Shown piece after piece: positions 59,801 to 63,292 of a DNA stretch of 64,000 nt (position 1 is the stretch's first letter; the number at the start of each line of letters is the position of its first letter). A model generated the notes under the pieces. That model ran no database searches, had not been told where the DNA came from, and was given only the letters and a program-made list of their open reading frames with translations. Position numbers and translations under genes: made by a program. The DNA comes from Sabellastarte sp. h YS-2021 (lineage: Eukaryota; Annelida; Polychaeta; Sabellida; Sabellidae), in the NCBI GenBank assembly GCA_964017235.1, contig OZ024940.1, forward strand, positions 29,940,573 through 30,004,572, in the 5' to 3' direction.

Positions 59801-62800
59801 AGGTACCTTTTCAACTGTTTTCTGAATCCAGAGATACTTTCTACGGTTCTGACGGCTTGAGGAAGCTTGTTCCACTCTGTGGGAGCAGCTACTGTGAAGC
59901 TGCGCAACCCTGAGTGTTTATTCAGTTTAGATGATGAAATTGATGGCCGATTGCCCCGTGTGAGTTAGCTCCGCTTAATTTGTAAGGACAGATATGGCGG
60001 TTGGCTAAAATTCATTGCCTTATAAGTAAGCAGGGTTGAATTTCAACCATATACGGTAATGAATGGGGAGCCAGTGTAGTTTGTACAGGAAGGGTGTGAC
60101 ATGACTCAATTTATTTAGTTTGCACACAGAACGACATAAGGCATTTTGAACTCTCTGTAGTCTGACAGTGTGTGCCTTTTTTGTGTGATAAAATTTTGCG
60201 TACATTTATCTGCGTACATTTATCTGAGGCAATAAATGGACGATCGCCGATAATCGAGAAACAAGCGATACAGACAAAATATTGTGCGACAAGTAGGTGT
60301 GTATAGAAACATATTTACAATAATATTTATGGATTAATAAATGAAACCGGTCTTTATATATAGAATTATAAAGACCGGAAGTGCGCAGACTACACAAAAC
60401 AATGCAGTGCGCATATTTTTGCGTACATTTATCTGAGGCAATAAATGGACGATCGCCGATAATCGAGAAACAAGCGATACAGACAAAATATTGTGCGACA
60501 AGTAGGTGTGTATAGAAACATATTTACAATAATATTTATGGATTAATAAATGAAACTGGTCTTTATATATAGAAATAAAGTCCTCAGGTTCGTACTTTAT
60601 GACCTCTGCGCTCGCCCATTATCTGCCGGAAGTAGCGTCCTTTTATAGAGGTCATAAAGTACGAACCTGAGGACTTTATTTCTACAGTAGTCTAGCCAAA
60701 TGCTTACCAAGGCATTTGCCACCTTTCACAAATAGGACACACCTCCCTAAGTGTGCACGAAATTAAAATCATGTTTCCTAATTGCTTTTGTTTGACCACC
60801 AAGGGTTTGGGTTAACAAAAGGACTTAGCCTGGACTTAGACTTAAAATTAAGATTTTGGTCTTAAAATGAGGCTAAGTCTGTGGTCTTACAAAGCTGTTT
60901 GTACATGTTTGCAATTCCTCCAAAAGTAACATTCACATCTTTCAGAAAGTATTTTATAGTGGCGTGAACGGTAAACTCGTATACCGCATTTCGTTTCGTT
61001 TAGGTAGAATGACGAAATCCGCAAAGAATATTTAAGAACCGGTTATTGAAAATAGGCTTTCTACTGGTTAATACTTGTCAAAACAATAAAGAACGTGTAT
61101 ATTTCAGGAAACAGCTTTTTTACATTATATTCATGGTAAATGAAGTTTACAAACTTCAAAATATCACGCGAATCCATATTTCCTCTCGACAATATTGCTC
61201 ATGTACGCGCGCGTAAAATTTTTTACCATATCTCTGCACACTTTCGAAATCCCGCATTTCGTTCGGTCTCAAAGCCCCGGAAACCGGGTTTTATTTTCAG
61301 AACCGGTCCGACCACTAGGATTTTAAGTGGGTGGGGAAAAAAGGAGGAACTGATTAAATACATGGAACAGATACTTCACTTCAATAAAGTAACTGTTTTA
61401 CATAATAAAATATATCTCTTGTATGTCACGAACCTTACTATTATCCAAAGATTCAATTTTATGAACACATTTCCACTCTCACAAAGTTGTATTTCCCTCT
61501 TGTTTTATACACTAAAAATACCTCTTCTATTTTATGAACATTCTGTTATCTGAACAGAATCTCACTCTCCAACCCTGTTCAGAAAACAGAGTAATCGCAT
61601 ACCTCACAATATTCAGCCACGACTAGGAGAAGATTGTTTCGCGTGTCTTCGACGACGTCGACCACACTCTGTAGGTAGTCGTGACAAAGCCATGCCTTGT
61701 ACTGCAGTACTTGGGCTAGAACCCTTGCCTTCTGGGTCTGAGAGAGACCCTTCAACTGCAAAAGCTTGGCGACGAATCTGAAGTTTAGAAAAATATATAT
61801 TACAGGTTTGGTAGAAAAATATTAGACATCTTAAAACATCAGATTTTCACAGTTTGTTGATTTCAAACTTAGAACTAATTTAATTTCGGGAATAATTTGT
61901 CATACCTAATGTCGGTCTAGGATTTTCTTAAGGCTTTTGACTGCTAGCTAAGAGACAAGACATTGATGAATAAACTGCCTTGAAATTAAGGCTCCGACAA
62001 GTGGTTAAAATCCACCCCGGAACCCGAGCTACCCAAATTTGTCTTGCAATTTGTGCACATTTTCTCCTCTCCATAAACAAAATGGTGGTTTTCAGAAACG
62101 ATGGGTTTCCTTTAAAATAGTGTTGAAAGGTAATCAAAACTTATTGTATTGTTATAAAATGAGGTGTATTATATAAAAACTTCCCAATTTGCAAATCATT
62201 CCGACGTTTTGCAGTATTGTCAAGTTTTGTCGTCATAAAAAGAACGTGACCTAATGGGCGACAATGTTAACGACTATCGAGTGGACCAGAAAGTATTCGA
62301 GATCTTCCCAAATTAACCCCACTCACAAATACCGACCACCCAGTCACAGCCTTACTTGAAATTAGGGGTGGGACGAGTACAAATAATTCGGGTTGATTGC
62401 TCGCAGATAAAAACTCCACTCGACATCGAGTCCTCACAACATTTAGTATACAGGAAACGACATCCAATATGGAGGCTCCCGTAAACGAAAAAAATATAAA
62501 GACAAAAGCTTTGAATCGCTTGAATTAGCTATTGTCAGCACATAATATCAATAATATTATGTTACAAATGGTGGATTATGCGATTTAATGAAAGTAAGGT
62601 ATGTTATATATGTTTTATTGACTAAAAAACGTAACCGGTTCTATAGGTTGTTATATGCACACGAGTAGTCGACCCTAAGAAATGGGGTCGAGTTTTTCGT
62701 GAAATCCGCCTCGCTCGGCGTCGACTGCTCGGTCGCACCCCTACTTGAAAATTGAAATCATATAAATATCAAACTTTAGCTTACAAAACTTTATCATTAT

Positions 62801-63292
62801 ATTGGTAATTGTGATTGGATAAAGATGGTATTTATATCATACACTTGTACTTCCTGTTAGTGTCAATTTATTTATTTATTTATTTATTTGCGGTTTTACG
62901 TCGCTTTCAACACTGTACAGGTCATATCATGTTGGATATATTTGTGGGCAGAGGAAACCAGTACATACAGTTGGTGTCAAGGTTCTGTACTGTAAACTGC
63001 CGACCAACGGCAAGCAACTACCAGCTTTCCCACTTGAGGCCGTGACGGGGATCGAACCCTGGCCGCAGAGGTGAGAGGCGAGTGTTACCACTCTGCCACC
63101 GTGGCCCCTTGTTAGTGTCAAGTTAAGGTACATACTAAATCATGAAGATAGGTGCCTTTTACCTCTCTCCATATTTTTGCTTGTGGCTTATGTAGTACAC
63201 ATTCTCAGCCAGCTGGCCGGCCACCGACCACTGGGATTCCTGCAACGTGGGGCACGAACGTGTCACCAAACTAGATGGGGTGACATTCTCAT
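32728..63292 (-). CDS. NEK-like predicted pseudokinase gene, ten exons, 5' end outside window
   Basis: Ten exons on the minus strand, with GT-AG borders at all nine introns and compatible phase at every junction, encode 355 residues in the window. In order: eroded Gly loop (AGQLAENVYYI), VAK lysine (residue 47), EYCEGGSL hinge, HGKINCGNILL at the catalytic loop (HRD to HGK, ~145-147), VKLAEPE where VKLADFG is usual (~164-166), YVAPEV (~202), KSDIWSLGCVLYEL, and RPSASELL with PFL. A 61-residue acidic tail ends at TGA 32,728-32,730. Resemblance to NEK kinases is by motif wording only; another Ser/Thr kinase-like family is possible. Likely non-catalytic. Introns total ~29.5 kb and contain DIRS elements 3 and 4. 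Confidence 0.88.
32901..33123 (-). mobile_element. tRNA-derived SINE, copy 3 (in last intron)
   Basis: Same SINE family, reversed, flanked by TTAATGGAT at 32,892-32,900 and 33,124-33,132. The tRNA head is partly worn (GAGGCGAGTGTG end). Confidence 0.88.
33133..33678. other. Intron sequence, no feature
   Basis: Ordinary intron DNA with a short CA microsatellite at about 33,521-33,535. Confidence 0.5.
33679..33758 (-). CDS. Pseudokinase exon 9 of those seen
   Basis: 80 nt between a TTTTATTCTCCAG acceptor and a GTAATG donor. Encodes EMKSCAVIKVEDTSLASQ and on to HIQS. Phase 0 in, phase 2 out, matching both neighbours. It joins the kinase domain to the tail across an 11.1-kb intron upstream. Confidence 0.8.
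33759..34125 (-). pseudogene. LINE ORF2 C-terminal remnant
   Basis: A frameshifted relic with SPTEWNRLPQSVRSQNT and LKTYLFRLP, the motif typical of the end of CR1/L2-type non-LTR retrotransposon ORF2. An upstream piece reads FKAIKFSRPSYLSSLI in another frame. Sits in the large intron. Confidence 0.65.
34126..34350. other. Intron sequence, no feature
   Basis: Nothing recognisable. Confidence 0.4.
34351..34810. mobile_element. TA-flanked inverted-repeat element (MITE)
   Basis: Inverted ends ACCGTATTTATTGTAATAAA (34,353) and CAATAAATACGGT (to 34,809), continuing into AACGCCCC / GGGGGCGTT. Each end abuts TA, consistent with a Tc1/mariner-type target. The interior carries an expanded G run (34,735-34,767) and resembles 47,420-47,640 in part. 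Confidence 0.7.
34811..35800. other. Intron sequence with a diverged repeat
   Basis: 34,980-35,060 resembles 37,300-37,370 (GGAAAGGTCTTTTTACAG, TTTGTTGCATAAAAATCCA), so it is an old unnamed repeat. No exon seen. Confidence 0.4.
35807..37258 (+). mobile_element. Helentron-like element, family A, copy 2
   Basis: Opposite orientation to 2804-4661: begins CTAGAAATAGGACGCCC, with GTGTAATGTCCACCCC subterminal, a ~168-bp core from about 36,050 to 36,870, and ends in the hairpin GTCCACC...CAGTGGGGTGGACAT. A small internal duplication around 36,510-36,660 repeats AAAATTGCCAAGACTACATT. Located in the large intron of the host gene. Confidence 0.65.
37259..37810. other. Intron sequence between two family A elements
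   Basis: The left part resembles 34,980-35,060. Low-complexity TTTATTT near 37,425-37,447. No exon seen. Confidence 0.4.
37811..39034 (+). mobile_element. Helentron-like element, family A, copy 3 (5' truncated)
   Basis: Starts abruptly inside core units (AATCACTCTATCTCGCATGG), then follows the family order with several CTATTACTCAG...AAAAGCAATCCCA blocks, and ends in the hairpin CCACCCCAGTGGGGTGGACATA at 39,011-39,034. Confidence 0.6.
39035..39269. other. Flank of DIRS element 3
   Basis: Contains SINE-tail-like sequence (GGGGAAGATATTGCGCC) and a short GATTA microsatellite at 39,201-39,222. Confidence 0.45.
39312..39490. repeat. Element 3 left ITR
   Basis: Inverted match to 44,519-44,697 with only one or two differences over ~178 bp. 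Contains the palindrome TGCGCATGCGCC. Confidence 0.93.
39532..39637. repeat. Element 3 internal complementary region
   Basis: Complements of the outer ends joined across TTTGTTACATTTTATTGCG. Preceded on the plus strand by TAGGGTGGGTTTATCC. Confidence 0.92.
40101..42001 (-). pseudogene. Element 3 tyrosine recombinase region, broken
   Basis: The frame 40,715-42,001 starts in RNase H overlap, resumes the post-RNase H region (LNVIADSLSRKDK, VDMFATKMN) and reaches the first half of YR (ERIKAPQRPSSRRLY). A frameshift near 40,715-40,740 moves the rest into 40,101-40,718, which has ASGKRRGEVHSW, KAHDIRSMSAS, CYWKSH and the TFYLKD tyrosine. A further ~370-nt piece in another frame (40,987-41,358) carries APGWPMMHWFWDL. 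Confidence 0.85.
41611..42930 (-). pseudogene. Element 3 RT-RNase H, truncated by deletion
   Basis: A real ATG is at 42,930, but the conserved GGRLQHFWQVW that belongs before it lies in another frame (ORF at 42,233-43,168), so a frameshift sits near 42,850. RT motifs follow: WRPVIDLSVLN, SIDLKDAYFHVPI, LPFGLATAP and intact QYLDDW. RNase H reads IFTDAS, LELKAV, ATDNAT to NKEGGTHS, then breaks: about 100 nt present in relatives, including the RHIPG region, are missing at about 41,625. Confidence 0.85.
42951..44483 (-). CDS. Element 3 gag-like protein
   Basis: Start at the MADAQVKN methionine (44,483). Upstream codons are also open but only translate the ITR. Cys cluster: CGHPLFDWDCHQFCFPC, then NDVC and CFIC. 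Acidic middle, long helical part, and a basic tail (RRGGSKRR). No frame break seen. Confidence 0.85.
   Translation of the reverse strand: MADAQVKNSKELKRAPGCGHPLFDWDCHQFCFPCREKGRGNDVCVKNKEEDCFICLQFSEDQKRKLIHKSKRKEKSTPSVVSQEIEDALLGVECHQNPVSSNPRPTTEGTTTDPLQTILQRLDDMQGQLTALKDRNSEVSVSLHSEEGEASDEDSTLQELNNSKKRDRSPSPDDIEDDPSYRQTLAAVRSLLQLTIPEQFSEQPSRIFGSRQKDKRKSSLLPMVMPPVDGVLERWDFYEKKSSGNPQQDQPYLLKTNPLNYDNFLYFTRAPMKFYKSTSVDFSFQAPRCQDSFRSSFPGPMPSSVRIPMKQHTLLETVSREHVQILSYVHFFLNAIEKTANNLESTMLTLKSSTKDQAIIKELETMLSGLQIQFSCIASIEKALENVTDNSIAASCNLELARRDTVLKNLAPNLNEHDFNRLRRTGFKSHDLFCPTVLNEVEKNIQKSPKRPRTDQKSSFSFKRHSDDRNTNKQHSNYNQKSFREQNSSTFKKPNFHSSQPSRRGGSKRR
44519..44697. repeat. Element 3 right ITR
   Basis: Inverted partner of 39,312-39,490, followed by GCTATTTTACGCAATAAAAT outer end. 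Confidence 0.93.
44760..44872 (-). mobile_element. SINE tail fragment (second SINE family)
   Basis: Reverse complement of the body of the SINE at 47,029-47,312 (CAGTGGCAGGCTAAAGAACC, TGGTCATCCTTGAGCCTCTG, CTTTCAGTTAGG). Contains an expanded C run near 44,794-44,808. Confidence 0.75.
44906..44984 (-). CDS. Pseudokinase exon with subdomain XI
   Basis: 79 nt after a poly-pyrimidine TTTTTTTGCAG acceptor, ending at GTGTGT. Encodes MMDQNPLLRPSASELLKTPF then LAEHFE, the RPSA arginine motif that closes the kinase C-lobe. Confidence 0.87.
45014..46190. repeat. Nested foldback repeat in intron
   Basis: 45,012-45,125 is inverted at 45,380-45,503 (GGTCGAACCGGTTCTG versus CCGGTCCGACCACTAGG), and 45,128-45,345 is inverted at 45,530-45,766 (GTGTGAACGGTAAACCG, TTCGTTTAGGTAGAAA). 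A related copy is at 60,960-61,318. A hAT-like element at 45,767-46,149 is inserted in one arm. Confidence 0.8.
45767..46149. mobile_element. hAT-like non-autonomous element C
   Basis: 383 bp with inverted ends TAGTGCTGTGA... and ...GTCGCAGCACTA, and a perfect 8-bp target duplication GTTCACAC at 45,759-45,766 and 46,150-46,157. No transposase frame. Confidence 0.88.
46215..47006. mobile_element. hAT-like non-autonomous element A, long copy
   Basis: 792 bp with ends TAGTGATCTCAA and TTGAGAACACTA, and a perfect 8-bp duplication ATCTTAAT (46,207-46,214 and 47,007-47,014). Subterminal regions at both ends are packed with GGGTACCCG / GTACCCGAGTACCCG motifs, the kind of clustered sites hAT transposases bind. 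No transposase frame. Confidence 0.9.
47029..47312 (+). mobile_element. tRNA-derived SINE, second family
   Basis: tRNA-like head with TGGCCTAGCGGGTT and GGGTTCAATCCC boxes, a different body from the first SINE family, and an AATAATAATA tail. Confidence 0.8.
47313..48100. other. Intron sequence with a diverged repeat
   Basis: 47,420-47,640 resembles the interior of the element at 34,351-34,810 (CCCGGAATCGC, CTGAAGAAATT). The 129-residue open frame here is repeat-derived. Confidence 0.45.
48101..48496. repeat. Degenerate GACT/ACTGA low-complexity tract
   Basis: Dense TGACTGA and TGACTAA words; resumes at 48,855-48,890 beyond a SINE insertion. Confidence 0.8.
48497..48725 (+). mobile_element. 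tRNA-derived SINE, copy 4
   Basis: GGCTCGGTGGTGTAGTGGTT head and the family body; lies within the GACT tract. No clean target duplication seen. Confidence 0.8.
48898..49047 (-). CDS. Pseudokinase exon with subdomains IX-X
   Basis: 150 nt from a TTTTAG acceptor to a GTTAGT donor. Encodes SLGCVLYELCTKKRLIRGKS then EDILGKIKAGKL; the DIW tryptophan is split with the previous exon. Strongly kinase-like. Confidence 0.92.
49392..49535 (-). CDS. Pseudokinase exon with activation segment and APE
   Basis: 144 nt from a TTTTACAG acceptor to a GTATGT donor. Ser/Thr-rich activation loop, then QLAYVAPEVANGSDW and SSKSDI. The APE motif is intact. Confidence 0.92.
49738..50480. repeat. Minisatellite of ~25-bp units
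   Basis: About 30 copies of GTATCAGTGGAGATAAAATCTCAG or close variants. Each unit contains the inverted motif GAGATAAAATCTC. It abuts the splice donor at 50,487. Confidence 0.96.
50488..50544 (-). CDS. Pseudokinase exon with catalytic and magnesium loops
   Basis: 57 nt from a TATTTCAG acceptor to a GTAAGT donor. Encodes NILLSNNSVKLAEPESFK. EPE replaces DFG, which removes the magnesium-binding Asp. Confidence 0.9.
50709..50940 (+). mobile_element. tRNA-derived SINE, copy 5
   Basis: Head GGTCACGATGGTACAGTGGT, B-box-like GGTTCAAACCCC, family body and AAATAAATAAATGGAATAAAA tail. Confidence 0.85.
50950..51720. other. Intron with a worn hAT-like repeat
   Basis: 51,223-51,613 begins TAGGGCTGTGACGGGTAC and ends CGTTCGCACTCCC, resembling element B ends, but without a target duplication. 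Weakly inverted flanks surround it (TTGGCACAAACC versus TTTGTGCCAAGTTGG). Confidence 0.45.
51779..51808 (-). CDS. Pseudokinase 30-nt microexon
   Basis: Encodes GLVHGKINC between an ATTCATAG acceptor and a GTGAGT donor, in phase with both neighbours. It supplies the catalytic loop, with HGK in place of HRD. Confidence 0.85.
52238..52356 (-). CDS. Pseudokinase exon with hinge and helix E
   Basis: 119 nt from a TTTTGCAG acceptor to a GTAAGT donor. Encodes GGSLQGLITRAKTYGEELNE then WLLQCLSALDHLET, following EYCE of the previous exon. Confidence 0.92.
52738..52906. repeat. Element 4 left ITR
   Basis: Inverted partner of 58,639-58,808. Contains CGCCAAACGTCAGAAAAAGA and TGACGTCA. Confidence 0.94.
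52970..53065. repeat. Element 4 internal complementary region
   Basis: Complements of both outer ends joined across AATTTGCAATTTTATTGCG. Preceded on the plus strand by GGTTGGGTGGGCC. Confidence 0.94.
53449..56691 (-). CDS. Element 4 Cys-rich / tyrosine recombinase protein
   Basis: Would cut and join the DNA circle into the target. The frame opens immediately after the gag TGA, in the gag frame, and has no ATG for its first ~60 codons. Its head is Cys-rich (CFKCGRIEGLCNC, CCKCSYC, NKICERCFLCRS, CHQCPTCC). About 650 codons then overlap RT-RNase H. The C-terminal ~370 residues are the YR: GSGKRRSEIH arginine, KAHDVRA (HxxR), CHWKSH and the QFYLKD tyrosine, all present. Readthrough of the gag stop is the simplest expression route; reinitiation or splicing are alternatives. 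Confidence 0.88.
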   Translation of the reverse strand, partial: QLLCFKCGRIEGLCNCIRQDGGFEPTTSDRSEEQQIDFKCRLSCCKCSYCHRVTTKERCKSQYMSIVHRNKICERCFLCRSITFCKACHQCPTCCFRSPCRGEVKPVLAEMGNPGFKSKSGKHTEGGLHSPLPVQTPLDKVTDCNKQLPQSNQTVLPYRGTVSAVKQKCSRTGGQSKFIGVLQPAIFGTQTQQPVETHPRPEHLKHLFQHRVVQDGDPRDHKNLPPSRGVGHIHRFQRCILPYTHSQSVQEVHAFSPPGSVLSVQSPSLWPFHSSHGVHSGGQRGQTHGPSEGYKDPPVPRRLAGESLYPPYLSPAYSNPGHTLSGTRVAGEQGKIRTGTQTGLQLRRLPVRLERGQGQTNRRTLAGLDRQDQINDVGSGMSGPEIHVPHRSPHSNRKTSPLRATPHEAHTVALEKQLEGPRVTGKGDPGPQVPPPPSKVVAGGKQCAARSTITPSKTCSADLYRRIKRRVGRSLGRPHCKGNLVPSRKQVAHKPLRAKSSFSSSKGVSNPGLQQDCVDSYRQHNSGCLYQQRRGDEVGVTVCPTVENPVLVHQTAGNPQGTSHPRPAERDSRQAIQTWPDHSNRVVTSSSSIPSCMRKVAPATSGPVCHQVQQQTAPVCVTGARPPGLGSGCTQSLLGGPGPIRLPTGSHLGQSGGEAPGLPLQQNNPDCPRVAQRALVLGPGSNVKPDPTVSAQPTQPSVSAIQPGPSQEPVKSEPTCLAPRASAIKEQGFSEAVAARIEAPQRRSTRSVYEAKWTIFTKWCLSNQVDFRAPPLKAIADFLLHLFQDKKLQPGTIDGYRSAIADKLGNSTINVSKDENLTHLLDSFHRDRPKGRRGIPSWNLSLVLHQLTKAPFEPLKESSLKHLTFKTVFLLALGSGKRRSEIHAWLHKNIRHQSDWSKVSLYPSPSFLSKNQLAKEGPDSVAPVVIPALAPSLDRSLKGDRSLCPVRALRYYLDRTADLRQNKELIFVSFKKGFDKDISPATISSWIKQTVVLCYELSDQEALTLHQVKAHDVRAFAASKAFQSGISLDQILSACHWKSHNTFTQFYLKDVAWADSELFHLGPVVAAQQVHHQAQK
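54363..56921 (-). CDS. Element 4 reverse transcriptase-RNase H polyprotein
   Basis: Open for 852 codons. The start is uncertain, since the first ATG lies inside gag. RT: WRPILDLSTLN, SIDFKDAYFHIPI, LPFGLSTAP, QYLDDW (YLDD ~376-379). RNase H: IFTDAS (~540), LELKAV, ATDNTT, RHIPGRLNVIADKLSR. The conserved post-RNase H segment (VDLFATRFN, APGWPNVPWFWDL) follows. It is +1 relative to the gag/YR frame and overlaps gag by ~230 nt and YR by ~2.3 kb. Confidence 0.93.
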   Translation of the reverse strand: MRFPVVRRGVLWVTHRGNPDVFIRTFPPVLNLHTSRTGNPLHRLGNKSETGKLVRKVGVKPQTSTRSRPKGLRSINDNYCVSNVVGLKDSVIVSDKMEGLNPPPVTDQKNSKLTLNVDSHVANAHIVTGLPQRKGVNPNICQLYTEIKYVKDVSCVGQLPSVKLVTNAQHAVLDPPVGARLNQCWQKWETLGSSPKVVNILREGYTLPFRFRPHLTRSPTVISNYHNPTKQSFLIEALYQLLNKNAVEPVDNPNSLGFYNRLFLVPKPNNRWRPILDLSTLNIFFNTGSFKMETPETIRTSLQVGEWVTSIDFKDAYFHIPIHSQSRKYMRFHLQGRSYQFKALPFGLSTAPMEFTVVAKEVKLMALQKGIRIHQYLDDWLVRASTLHTCLQHTQTLVTLCQELGWLVNKEKSELAPKQVFNFVGYQFDLKEGKVRPTEERWQALTDKIRSMMSDPVCPVRKFMSLIGLLTATEKQVHLGRLHMRPIQWHLKNNWRVPESLEKVIPVPKSLHPHLRWWLEESNVLLGQPLHPLKHALQIFTDASNEGWGAHLDDHTARGTWSLPESKLHINHLELKAVFLALKEFRTLVCNKTVLIATDNTTVVAYINKEGGMKSGSLCALLWRILSWCTRQQVTLRARHIPGRLNVIADKLSRLGQTIQTEWSLHPAVFQAVCARWHQPQVDLFATRFNNKLPQFVSPVPDPQAWAVDALSLSWEDLDPYAFPPAAILGKVVEKLQDYPCNRIILIAPGWPNVPWFWDLVAMSSQIPLCLPNLPNLVSQPFNQVLHRNLSNLNLHAWLLEPQQSRSKASLRQWQHELRLLKEDQPDLSMRQSGPFLQSGASVIRWTSGHHL
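56692..58512 (-). CDS. Element 4 gag-like protein
   Basis: Start at MSSPGQKRGSCGH (58,512); 41 upstream codons are open but extend into leader and ITR-proximal sequence. Cys cluster CGH, CARC, DDPC, CQIC; Ser/Pro/Thr-rich middle; helical region; basic tail ending KGFKKHK at TGA 56,692-56,694. The TGA is followed by CAATTA and then the open YR frame. Confidence 0.9.
   Translation of the reverse strand: MSSPGQKRGSCGHVMALFDNHQKCARCRDKGVGDDPCVKKLDCQICKSFTPAQIHQLATPTYKERKERSEQKRAEGNASTTPTLVDPSDVTLLGRVSCDKSSPVDSTPKKKKRSDGSPRSSKQKHSSKPTSDDLKSLDDKWSERFSRLEAMLINQSFAVPVRPVSSASVVPREHPFFDPGASTSVMSSEGTDDVATQLMATQPPLGVPGTEAERDGVESATHPVQGPGTSTVLATQPLLVPGAGTATQPSQAPGAGPEILPASVETTLHNQSPPIGQESDVARQSESEAELDGEPSSPASIHCQGDLPDTATDQDLSEDANYRETIRGVRSFMNWHHIPDYDNSAAFLDDNPFAGSTQAVSHWSREPAKLNSMFSRVARRSLPSAPASRTFSQDTLRRWEKAFREQSVMCNHAAGLSRCLTKVQDSMVTQLKSLRPDSSKGKSAERTQQAIEELEYLVTFNRSISQAMQRTMQDLSEGVFISMANLTLARRDSYLEFIRGGVKPDTLTALRTYPVHLLSLFPDSLLVKAEDEISRSEERRSMGNTQRKPGRFHPYVPSSTKPSHQPDRKPTTPPWKQIRDRQTGQKGGGKASNFNQKPAKGFKKHK
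58639..58808. repeat. Element 4 right ITR
   Basis: Inverted partner of 52,738-52,906; the 5' side for the minus-strand genes. Confidence 0.94.
59164..59706. other. Intron sequence, no feature
   Basis: Nothing recognisable. Confidence 0.4.
59707..60205 (-). pseudogene. LINE ORF2 C-terminal remnant
   Basis: Two open pieces in different frames: RLQRVQNALCRSVCKL with LHWLPIHYRIWLKF (60,020-60,205), then AAPTEWNKLPQAVRTVES with LKRYLFQ (59,707-59,907). This order and wording are typical of CR1/L2-like non-LTR elements. Frameshifted and dead. Confidence 0.78.
60195..60570. repeat. Tandem duplication, ~212-bp period
   Basis: TTTGCGTACATTTATCTGAG and the following ~150 bp occur at about 60,208 and 60,419 with very few differences. 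The first copy ends in a CCGGTCTTTATATATAG...ATAAAGACCGG palindrome. Confidence 0.88.
60572..60682. mobile_element. 111-bp TA-flanked MITE
   Basis: Perfect inverted arms of at least 36 bp (60,571-60,607 and 60,647-60,683) around a ~39-bp centre, flanked by TA on both sides. It interrupts the second tandem copy, which otherwise follows the first. Confidence 0.88.
60960..61318. repeat. Foldback-family fragment
   Basis: Matches 45,128-45,503 in order (GTGAACGGTAAAC, TTCGTTTAGGTAGAA, CCGGTCCGACCACTAGG). Confidence 0.8.
61319..61602. other. Intron sequence, no feature
   Basis: The sequence between the foldback fragment and the exon at 61,603 shows nothing recognisable. Confidence 0.4.
61603..61777 (-). 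CDS. Pseudokinase exon with beta-3 lysine, helix C and hinge
   Basis: 175 nt from an AACTTCAG acceptor to a GTATGC donor. Encodes FVAKLLQLKGLSQTQKARVL onward to LLLVVAEYCE. The VAK lysine is kept; I do not see a clear helix-C glutamate. Confidence 0.9.
61778..62354. other. Intron sequence, no feature
   Basis: Open frame 61,928-62,137 has no recognisable motif. Confidence 0.4.
62363..62743. mobile_element. hAT-like element B, complete copy
   Basis: 381 bp, ends TAGGGGTGGGACGAGTAC and GGTCGCACCCCTA, with 8-bp duplication CTTGAAAT (62,355-62,362) versus CTTGAAAA (62,744-62,751). It carries the undisturbed ACAAATGGTGGATTATGCG at 62,565-62,583, where its relative was invaded by DIRS element 4. 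Confidence 0.92.
62867..63109 (-). mobile_element. tRNA-derived SINE, copy 6
   Basis: Reversed copy with a perfect 12-bp duplication TGTTAGTGTCAA (62,855-62,866 and 63,110-63,121). TTTA-repeat tail. Confidence 0.93.
63163..63292 (-). CDS. Pseudokinase first exon in window
   Basis: 130 nt from a TTTCTAG acceptor to a GTAAAA donor. Encodes ENVTPSSLVTRSCPTLQESQ, then QLAENVYYISHKQKYGE. Only one glycine of the usual loop remains. Enters in phase 1, so an upstream exon must exist. Confidence 0.82.
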
